Below, piece by piece: positions 55,901-64,000 of a DNA stretch of 64,000 nucleotides. A program made the position numbers and the translations under genes. Numbering within the stretch: position 1 is the stretch's first letter; every line of letters starts with the position of its first letter. The stretch is from positions 103,501 through 167,500 of the forward strand of contig NZ_CP044230.1 in the NCBI RefSeq assembly GCF_008727815.1. Reading direction: 5' to 3'. The stretch is from Streptococcus sp. LPB0220. GTDB taxonomy: Bacteria > Bacillota > Bacilli > Lactobacillales > Streptococcaceae. Below the pieces are notes generated by a model. That model made no database searches and was not told where the DNA came from. It worked only from the letters and a program-made list of their open reading frames with translations.

Positions 55901-55956
55901 ATTTTGTTTTTAAATGGAAATAGGAATTCGCTCCTGCTTCCATTTAAAAACAAAAT
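55901..55956 (+). other. 19-bp perfect inverted repeat between secY and adk
   Basis: ATTTTGTTTTTAAATGGAA (55901-55919) and its exact complement (55938-55956), with an inner AGGA/TCCT pair in the loop. It precedes the adk SD by a few bases. Likely an RNA processing site or a weak terminator that lowers adk expression relative to ribosomal genes. Confidence 0.7.
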
Positions 55957-55970
55957 AAGGAGAATTCATC

Positions 55971-56609
55971 ATGAATCTTTTAATTATGGGGTTGCCTGGA
56001 GCAGGTAAAGGAACTCAAGCAGCTAAAATCGTTGAAGAGTTTCACGTAGCGCACATCTCCACTGGAGATATGTTCCGCGCAGCAATGGCTAACCAAACTG
56101 AAATGGGTGTATTGGCAAAATCATTCATCGACAAAGGTGAATTGGTGCCCGATGATGTGACAAATGGGATTGTAAAAGAACGTTTGGCTCAAGACGACAT
56201 TAAGGAAAAAGGATTCCTTTTGGACGGTTTTCCTCGCACGATTGAACAAGCTCATGCCTTGGATCAAATCTTGGTAGACCTTGGTTTGGAGCTTGAAGGA
56301 GTGATCAACATTGAAGTGGATCCATCATGTCTCCTCGAGCGCTTGAGTGGTCGCATCATCCATCGTGAAACAGGTGAAACCTTCCATAAAGTATTCAACC
56401 CACCAGCTGACTACAAGGAAGAAGACTATTACCAACGTGAAGATGACAAACCAGAAACAGTGAAACGCCGTCTGGATGTAAATATTGCTCAAGGTGAGCC
56501 AATTCTTGCTCATTACCGTGCAAAAGGATTGGTCCATGATATTGAAGGAAATCAAGACATCAACGACGTCTTCAAAGATATCCAAAAGGTCTTGGAGAAT
56601 TTAAAATAA
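55971..56609 (+). CDS. adk: Adenylate kinase
   Basis: 212 aa. P-loop [24 protein letters not shown]. The lid (about 125-160) has no four-Cys zinc site: it carries [15 protein letters not shown]. Balances AMP, ADP and ATP. Confidence 0.98.
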   Translation: MNLLIMGLPGAGKGTQAAKIVEEFHVAHISTGDMFRAAMANQTEMGVLAKSFIDKGELVPDDVTNGIVKERLAQDDIKEKGFLLDGFPRTIEQAHALDQILVDLGLELEGVINIEVDPSCLLERLSGRIIHRETGETFHKVFNPPADYKEEDYYQREDDKPETVKRRLDVNIAQGEPILAHYRAKGLVHDIEGNQDINDVFKDIQKVLENLK

Positions 56610-56624
56610 AAACGTTTTAGTCAC

Positions 56625-56653
56625 TTGCAATATTTGACGACAAGTGATACAAT
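56625..56653 (+). promoter_or_regulatory. Internal promoter before infA
   Basis: TTGCAA, 17-bp spacer, TACAAT in the 116-bp adk-infA gap. A TATAAT at about 56668-56673 could be a second start. Confidence 0.55.
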
Positions 56654-56725
56654 TAGTTAGTCTGACTTATAATTGTTACCTCTGTGCTCAGAGGAATGAA
56701 TCGAAATTTATGGAGGTACTTTTGC

Positions 56726-56944
56726 GTGGCAAAAGACGATGTGATTGAAGTAGAAGGTAAAGTAGTTGATACTATGCCGAATGCTATGTTTACGGTTGAA
56801 CTTGAAAATGGACATCAGATTTTAGCAACAGTTTCTGGTAAAATTCGTAAAAACTATATTCGTATTTTAGCGGGAGATCGTGTTACAGTGGAGATGAGTC
56901 CGTACGATTTGACACGTGGACGTATCACATACCGCTTTAAATAA
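56726..56944 (+). CDS. infA: Translation initiation factor IF-1
   Basis: 72 aa from GTG at 56726 ([15 protein letters not shown]), with tggaggt 8-10 bp upstream. The longer frame from 56684 is rejected. Confidence 0.96.
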
Positions 56945-56967
56945 TCGAAAAACTTGGAGGGATAAAA

Positions 56968-57084
56968 ATGAAAGTAAGACCATCGGTCAAACCAATTTGC
57001 GAATACTGTAAAGTAATTCGTCGTAATGGTCGTGTTATGGTAATTTGCCCAGCAAATCCAAAACACAAACAACGTCAAGGATAA
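56968..57084 (+). CDS. rpmJ: 50S ribosomal protein L36
   Basis: 38 aa, [19 protein letters not shown]..., with CxxC, a third Cys and His for zinc. SD ggaggg. Too short for usual length cut-offs. Confidence 0.97.
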
Positions 57085-57101
57085 GATAGAAAGGAGAAAA
57101 C

Positions 57102-57467
57102 ATGGCTCGTATTGCTGGAGTTGACATTCCAAATGACAAACGTGTAGTAATTTCATTGACTTATGTGTACGGTATCGGACTTCCAACATCTAAGAAAATC
57201 CTTGCTGCTGCAGGCGTTTCTGAAGATATTCGTGTTCGCGATCTTACACCGGATCAAGAAGATGCTATCCGTCGTGAAGTTGACGCAATCAAAGTTGAAG
57301 GTGACCTTCGTCGTGAAGTAAACTTGAACATCAAACGCTTGATGGAAATCGGTTCATACCGTGGTATCCGTCACCGTCGTGGACTTCCAGTTCGTGGACA
57401 AAACACTAAAAACAATGCTCGCACTCGTAAAGGTAAAGCTGTTGCGATTGCAGGTAAGAAAAAATAA
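57102..57467 (+). CDS. rpsM: 30S ribosomal protein S13
   Basis: 121 aa, [21 protein letters not shown]. Complete; basic tail. Confidence 0.98.
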   Translation: MARIAGVDIPNDKRVVISLTYVYGIGLPTSKKILAAAGVSEDIRVRDLTPDQEDAIRREVDAIKVEGDLRREVNLNIKRLMEIGSYRGIRHRRGLPVRGQNTKNNARTRKGKAVAIAGKKK

Positions 57468-57490
57468 AATAAAATAAGGAGGTAAAAATC

Positions 57491-57874
57491 TTGGCTAAAC
57501 CAACACGTAAACGTCGTGTGAAAAAGAATATCGAATCTGGTATTGCTCATATTCACGCTACATTTAACAACACAATTGTTATGATTACTGATGTGCATGG
57601 TAACGCAATCGCTTGGTCATCTGCAGGTGCACTTGGATTTAAAGGTTCTCGTAAATCTACACCATTTGCTGCTCAAATGGCATCAGAAGCTGCTGCAAAA
57701 GCTGCTCAAGAACACGGACTTAAATCTGTTGAAGTAACTGTTAAAGGTCCTGGTTCAGGTCGTGAGTCTGCTATTCGTGCACTTGCTGCTGCTGGTCTTG
57801 AAGTAACTGCAATCCGCGATGTAACTCCTGTACCACACAATGGTGCTCGTCCTCCAAAACGTCGCCGTGTATAA
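57491..57874 (+). CDS. rpsK: 30S ribosomal protein S11
   Basis: 127 aa. TTG start at 57491, 8 bp after aggaggt, giving (M)[20 protein letters not shown] start for so abundant a protein is unusual but supported by the SD. Confidence 0.97.
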   Translation: MAKPTRKRRVKKNIESGIAHIHATFNNTIVMITDVHGNAIAWSSAGALGFKGSRKSTPFAAQMASEAAAKAAQEHGLKSVEVTVKGPGSGRESAIRALAAAGLEVTAIRDVTPVPHNGARPPKRRRV

Positions 57875-57919
57875 TCATCAACAATTACACAGCTTTTCGT
57901 TTAAGAGGGAGTATAGCAA

Positions 57920-58858
57920 ATGATTGAGTTTGAAAAACCAAATATAACAAAAATTGATGAAAACAAAGATTATGGCGTGTTTGTCGTAGAACCACTTGAA
58001 CGTGGCTATGGTACAACACTTGGAAACTCACTTCGTCGTGTACTTCTGGCTTCACTTCCAGGTGCAGCTGTCACTTCAATCAACATTGAAGGTGTACTCC
58101 ACGAATTTGATACCGTTCCAGGAGTCCGTGAAGACGTTATGCAAATTATTCTTAACGTTAAAGGAATCGCCGTTAAATCTTACGTCCAAGACGAAAAGAT
58201 TATTGAACTTGATGTAGAAGGACCTGCAGAAGTAACTGCTGGAGATATTCTGACTGATAGTGACATCGAAATTGTAAACCCTGATCATTATCTATTTACA
58301 ATCGGAGAAGGAGCATCTTTGAAAGCAACGCTTACTGTAAACAGTGGACGTGGCTATGTTCCAGCTGATCAAAACAAAAAAGATGATGCACCAGTGGGAA
58401 CACTTGCTGTAGATTCAATCTATACGCCAGTGACTAAAGTCAATTACCAAGTTGAACCAGCACGCGTTGGTAGCAACGATGGCTTTGACAAGCTAACCCT
58501 TGAAATTTTGACAAATGGGACAATCATTCCAGAAGATGCCTTAGGTTTGTCTGCTCGTATTTTGACAGAACACCTAAATCTATTCACAAACTTAACTGAA
58601 ATTGCTATTGCAACAGATGTTATGAAGGAAGTGGATACAACTTCTGATGATCGCATTTTAGAACGTACGATCGAAGAATTAGATCTTTCAGTTCGTTCAT
58701 ATAACTGTTTGAAACGTGCTGGCATTAATACTGTTTATGATTTGACTGAAAAATCAGAAGCAGAAATGATGAAAGTTCGTAATTTGGGACGTAAGAGTCT
58801 TGAAGAAGTTAAAATCAAACTTGCCGACTTAGGCCTTGGGTTAAAAAACGATAAATAG
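57920..58858 (+). CDS. rpoA: RNA polymerase alpha subunit
   Basis: 312 aa. N-terminal dimerisation part ([20 protein letters not shown]) and C-terminal domain ([19 protein letters not shown]) for UP-element and activator contact. Confidence 0.98.
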   Translation: MIEFEKPNITKIDENKDYGVFVVEPLERGYGTTLGNSLRRVLLASLPGAAVTSINIEGVLHEFDTVPGVREDVMQIILNVKGIAVKSYVQDEKIIELDVEGPAEVTAGDILTDSDIEIVNPDHYLFTIGEGASLKATLTVNSGRGYVPADQNKKDDAPVGTLAVDSIYTPVTKVNYQVEPARVGSNDGFDKLTLEILTNGTIIPEDALGLSARILTEHLNLFTNLTEIAIATDVMKEVDTTSDDRILERTIEELDLSVRSYNCLKRAGINTVYDLTEKSEAEMMKVRNLGRKSLEEVKIKLADLGLGLKNDK

Positions 58859-58869
58859 AGGAGGAATAC

Positions 58870-59256
58870 ATGGCTTACCGTAAACTAGGACGCACTAGCT
58901 CTCAACGTAAAGCGATGCTTCGCGATTTGACTACAGATCTTATCATCAATGAAGCAATTGTAACAACTGAAGCACGTGCGAAAGAAATCCGTAAATCAGT
59001 TGAAAAAATGATTACTTTGGGTAAACGTGGTGATTTGCATGCACGTCGTCAAGCTGCTGCATTCGTACGTAACGAAGTTGCATCACAAAACTTTGATGAA
59101 GAAACAGGTAAATACTCAGAAACAACTGCACTTCAAAAATTGTTCTCTGAATTAGCACCTCGTTATGCTGAGCGCAATGGTGGATATACTCGTATCCTTA
59201 AAACTGAACCACGTCGTGGTGATGCTGCGCCAATGGCTATCATCGAATTGGTATAA
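58870..59256 (+). CDS. rplQ: 50S ribosomal protein L17
   Basis: 128 aa, [20 protein letters not shown]. Last gene of the superoperon. Confidence 0.98.
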   Translation: MAYRKLGRTSSQRKAMLRDLTTDLIINEAIVTTEARAKEIRKSVEKMITLGKRGDLHARRQAAAFVRNEVASQNFDEETGKYSETTALQKLFSELAPRYAERNGGYTRILKTEPRRGDAAPMAIIELV

Positions 59257-59323
59257 TATCATCAATTTTGTTGAGTGTTATGATGATGGAATACACTGTT
59301 ATTCTTAGTCTAGCTCTGGTCTA

Positions 59324-59346
59324 CCGCTGGGGATTTTCCCCAGCGG
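59324..59346 (+). other. GC-rich hairpin downstream of rplQ
   Basis: CCGCTGGGG, loop ATTTT, CCCCAGCGG; no T-run after it. May protect the 3' end of the transcript. Confidence 0.6.
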
Positions 59347-59375
59347 GAACACTCATCATATTGAATGAATGGTAG

Positions 59376-59430
59376 ACGCTTGTTTACGAAATTGCTTTAA
59401 TTTAAAACAATTTCGTAAGCAGGCGTTTTG
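59376..59430 (+). terminator. Terminator of the ribosomal superoperon
   Basis: A 19-bp stem with two G-U pairs (59376-59394 with 59407-59425) and a following TTTTG. The gap 59257-59510 holds both hairpins and a TATAAT (about 59469-59474) for the next gene, no ORF. Confidence 0.7.
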
Positions 59431-59510
59431 TCTTGCTTTTCATGAGTAGTCGAGAATAACAAAAAATGATATAATGAAACCCATATCTCCAATAGAAGAA
59501 AAAGGATTCA

Positions 59511-60782
59511 ATGACAAAACAACAAGCAATTAAATTACTAAAAGAGAAGTACCTTAGTAATATGAAAGAGGATTCGGAACTCTTTGTCGGAGTTGAATTA
59601 GAGTTCCCGATTGTAGAAACAAATGGAAATAAAACAAATATAGAGGTGACGAAAAATCTTTTTCGAACCTTAGCCAACTTATCAGATTTTGAAGTTGAAA
59701 AAATAGATGACGATCAAAATCCTATTCAATTGATTCACTGCTCTTCTAAAGATCGTATTCTATTCGAGTTGAGTTACAATACAATTGAATTTGCATTTGA
59801 GAGAGCTCGTTCTATAAATGAGGTGGCCAAACGTTTTGAGGCCTATTTGAAGATTATTCAACCGATTTTGCAAGAAAATAATCACGAAATCCAAGGGCAC
59901 GGAATCCATCCTCTGTGGCAAGAAAATGATAATAGCCCAGTGAAAATCGAACGATACAAGATGTTAATGGCTTTCCTTGCAATGAATGGTACAGGGATGA
60001 AAACACACTCTTATCCTTCGTACGGAGCATTTATATGCGGAAACCAGGTTCAATTGGATGTAAGGCGCGATAACTATCTTCGCATCATTAATGCCTTTAA
60101 TAAAATTGAAGCAGCAAAAGCATATTTGTTTTCTAACTCAGAATTTTCAGCAGAGGCTTGGGATACAAAAATTGCCAGAGATATTTTCTGGGAAGAATCC
60201 TTACATGGTTATTATAAGGAAAATGTAGGGATTTATCCTAAGGACTACCAAAGCGAAGAAGAGTTTTTTAATAATCTCGCTAGAACGGCTATTTTTACGG
60301 CAACTAGAGAGGAGAAATCTTATTATTTTAAACCAATTCGAGTGGAGGACTATCTAGATCAAAAAGAAATTACAGCCTATACGGCTGATGGAAATGCGAA
60401 GATCATTAACCCTGTAAAAGAAGATCTAAAACAACATCGAAGTTACCAATTTCAAGATTTAACTGCTCGTGGGACTGTGGAATTTAGAAGCGTTTGTACA
60501 CAAGCATTAGAAACCACCTTTGCCCCGATAGCCTTTGAGCTGGGCTTGTTTGTAGAATTAGAAAAACTGGAAAACTTTTTAGAAGATTCTTCATTTTTTA
60601 AAAATGAAGAACAGGACTATCGAAAACTTAGAAAGAAATATTCAAAGAAAATTCTAAGTAAAGAAGAAAAAGAAGCGATCCAATCCTTTTCAAAAGATCT
60701 TCTAGACATAGCTGAAGCAGGTTTAATGAAAAGAGGTTACGGAGAAGAAAAATTTCTCATCATTAACAAAGAACTAGAATAA
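59511..60782 (+). CDS. GCS2-like glutamate-cysteine ligase family protein
   Basis: 423 aa. FVGVELEFPIVE near the N-terminus and TARGTVEFRSVCTQ in the last third fit the carboxylate-amine ligase (GCS2) fold; the acidic residues of the first motif bind metal. It probably forms a gamma-glutamyl amide bond, substrate unknown, and a full glutathione pathway is not implied. Stands alone with SD aaagga and its own terminator. Confidence 0.7.
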   Translation: MTKQQAIKLLKEKYLSNMKEDSELFVGVELEFPIVETNGNKTNIEVTKNLFRTLANLSDFEVEKIDDDQNPIQLIHCSSKDRILFELSYNTIEFAFERARSINEVAKRFEAYLKIIQPILQENNHEIQGHGIHPLWQENDNSPVKIERYKMLMAFLAMNGTGMKTHSYPSYGAFICGNQVQLDVRRDNYLRIINAFNKIEAAKAYLFSNSEFSAEAWDTKIARDIFWEESLHGYYKENVGIYPKDYQSEEEFFNNLARTAIFTATREEKSYYFKPIRVEDYLDQKEITAYTADGNAKIINPVKEDLKQHRSYQFQDLTARGTVEFRSVCTQALETTFAPIAFELGLFVELEKLENFLEDSSFFKNEEQDYRKLRKKYSKKILSKEEKEAIQSFSKDLLDIAEAGLMKRGYGEEKFLIINKELE

Positions 60783-60785
60783 TAG

Positions 60786-60812
60786 AAAAGCCTGTAATAC
60801 AGGCTTTTCTTT
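60786..60812 (+). terminator. Terminator after the GCS2-like gene
   Basis: AAAAGCCTG, loop TAATA, CAGGCTTTT. Confidence 0.85.
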
Positions 60813-60862
60813 ATTACTTTTAAAAAAACTTTCAAAAAAATAAATTTTTTTAAGAAAAAGTA

Positions 60863-60891
60863 TTGACAGTAAGGTAAGGTCATGATATACT
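60863..60891 (+). promoter_or_regulatory. rRNA operon promoter
   Basis: TTGACA, 17-bp spacer, TATACT, with an A/T-rich run upstream. The leader to 16S is about 140 nt. Confidence 0.88.
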
Positions 60892-61037
60892 AATATAGTT
60901 GTCGCGCGAGAGCGACAAAGACCTTTGAAAACTGAACAAGACGAACCAATGTGCAGGGCGCTATAACTAAGGTTATAGTACTGAACAATGAAAAAACAAT
61001 AAATCTGTCAGTGACAGAAATGAGTGAGAACTCAAAC

Positions 61038-62590
<1,553 letters not shown>

Positions 62591-62637
62591 AAAAGGAAAC
62601 CTGTACGTTGGTCTTGTTTAGTTTTGAGAGGTCTTGT

Positions 62638-62710
62638 GGGGCCTTAGCTCAGCTGGGAGAGCGCCTGCTTTGCACGCAGGAGGTCAGCGGTTCGATCCCG
62701 CTAGGCTCCA
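62638..62710 (+). tRNA. tRNA-Ala (anticodon TGC)
   Basis: 73 nt. Acceptor GGGGCCT/AGGCTCC, D-loop AGCTCAGCTGGGAGAGC, anticodon TGC at 62671-62673, T-arm GGTTCGATCCC. CCA is not encoded. Usual spacer tRNA in streptococcal rrn operons. Confidence 0.97.
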
Positions 62711-62834
62711 TTAACACTTTAAGGAGTGTTAAGATTGAACATTGAAAATTGAATATCTATATCAAATAGTAACAAGAAAATAAACCGAAACGCTGTAAAT
62801 ATTTAAAGAGTTTAGGTCGCAAGACCAAAAATAA

Positions 62835-64000
62835 GGTTAAGTTAATAAGGGCGCACGGTGGATGCCTTGGCACTAGAAGCCGAAGAAGGACGTGACAAAC
62901 GACGAAATGCTTTGGGGAGCTGTAAGTAAGCGACGATCCAGAGATGTCCGAATGGGGGAACCCACTAGCTGATGGCTAGTACTCCTATCTGTTAAGGATA
63001 GGTAGAGGAAGACGCAGTGAACTGAAACATCTAAGTAGCTGCAGGAAGAGAAAGCAAAAGCGATTGCCTGAGTAGCGGCGAGCGAAACGGCAGGAGGGCA
63101 AACCGAGGAGTTTACTCCTCGGGGTTGTAGGACTGCAATGTGGACTTAAAGATTATAGAAGAATGACATGGGAAGGTCAGCCAAAGAGAGTAAGAGCCTC
63201 GTATTCGAAATAGTCTTTATACCTAGCAGTATCCTGAGTACGGTGGGACACGAGAAATCCCGTCGGAATCTGGGAGGACCATCTCCCAACCCTAAATACT
63301 CTCTAGTGACCGATAGTGAACCAGTACCGTGAGGGAAAGGTGAAAAGCACCCCGGGAGGGGAGTGAAATAGAACCTGAAACCGTGTGCCTACAACAAGTT
63401 CGAGCCCGTTAATGGGTGAGAGCGTGCCTTTTGTAGAATGAACCGGCGAGTTACGATATGATGCGAGGTTAAGTTGAAGAGACGGAGCCGTAGGGAAACC
63501 GAGTCTGAATAGGGCGGATTAGTATTATGTCGTAGACCCGAAACCATGTGACCTACCCATGAGCAGGTTGAAGGTGAGGTAAAACTCACTGGAGGACCGA
63601 ACCAGGGCACGTTGAAAAGTGCTTGGATGACTTGTGGGTAGCGGAGAAATTCCAAACGAACTTGGAGATAGCTGGTTCTCTCCGAAATAGCTTTAGGGCT
63701 AGCGTCGACATTAAGATTCTTGGAGGTAGAGCACTGTTTGGGTGAGGGGTCCATCCCGGATTACCAATCTCAGATAAACTCCGAATGCCAATGAATTATG
63801 GTCGGCAGTCAGACTGCGAGTGCTAAGATCCGTAGTCGAAAGGGAAACAGCCCAGACCACCAGCTAAGGTCCCAAAATAATTGTTAAGTGGAAAAGGATG
63901 TGGGGTTGCACAGACAACTAGGATGTTAGCTTAGAAGCAGCTATTCATTCAAAGAGTGCGTAATAGCTCACTAGTCGAGTGACCCTGCGCCGAAAATGTA
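62835..64000 (+). rRNA. 23S ribosomal RNA, 5' part
   Basis: Starts GGTTAAGTTAATAAGGGCGC and continues with standard 23S domain I-II sequence to the window edge, about 1166 nt. ORFs in it are chance. Confidence 0.96.

Noticed and set aside
63389..63754. 121-aa frame in 23S rRNA
   Set aside because: Antisense to the 23S gene, no initiation signal.

Overview
The window looks like chromosome of a viridans-group Streptococcus (mitis/sanguinis/parasanguinis-like). The evidence is low-to-medium GC, a streptococcal 16S rRNA with a tRNA-Ala(TGC) spacer, a streptococcal S10-spc-alpha ribosomal superoperon, a Cia-type small RNA and a PyrR-type leader. I cannot fix the species from sequence alone.

Region A (1 to about 17,600) is the right-hand part of an integrative conjugative element (ICE) of the Tn916/ICEBs1/ICESt3 superfamily. 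Its left end, where an integrase and excisionase are expected, lies outside the window. The conjugation module runs leftward: small early genes, FtsK-like coupling protein, oriT, MobT relaxase with an HTH domain, two unknown genes, VirB8-like TcpC, a small membrane protein, TcpE, VirB4 ATPase and a polytopic VirB6/Orf15-like protein. A perfect TTGACA-17-TATAAT promoter drives it through a leader of about 520 nt that contains a terminator hairpin. Two palindromic operators overlap that promoter. The rightward regulatory block has an ImmR/Arp2-type repressor, cargo, an ImmA metallopeptidase and a LexA-type cI repressor. The repressors have similar recognition helices, so this resembles the two-repressor control of ICESt1/ICESt3. 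Cargo includes a flavin-reductase-like protein, an unknown two-gene unit (337 aa plus a 61-aa Cys/His membrane protein), a divergent MerR/SDR pair and a Fic toxin with a VbhA-like antitoxin. The element appears to end at the 3' end of rpmG.

Region B (17.6-43.0 kb) is host backbone: rpmG-rpmF, ilvD, a PyrR-attenuated uracil permease, a SufT-like gene, hisS, thrC, a MATE exporter with a HAD phosphatase, a CiaR-type small RNA, a MarR/DUF1304 pair and a T-box-controlled trp operon in which trpG and trpD are fused in frame. It continues with a GH29 fucosidase, a 23-aa peptide gene, a probably leaderless polA, a CoA-binding protein, a DUF975 protein, tgt and a uridine-kinase-like protein.

Region C (43.0-44.6 kb) is an AT-rich two-gene cassette: an RRNPP/TprA-like regulator and a secreted protein. 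It is bounded by two identical 29-bp terminator sequences, which suggests insertion by recombination at the terminator.

Region D (44.6-59.4 kb) is the S10-spc-alpha superoperon from rpsJ to rplQ, including secY, adk, infA and rpmJ. Several of its spacers contain strong RNA hairpins that could be autoregulatory or processing sites. Region E (59.4-64.0 kb) has a GCS2-like ligase, then an rRNA operon with 16S, tRNA-Ala and the start of 23S.
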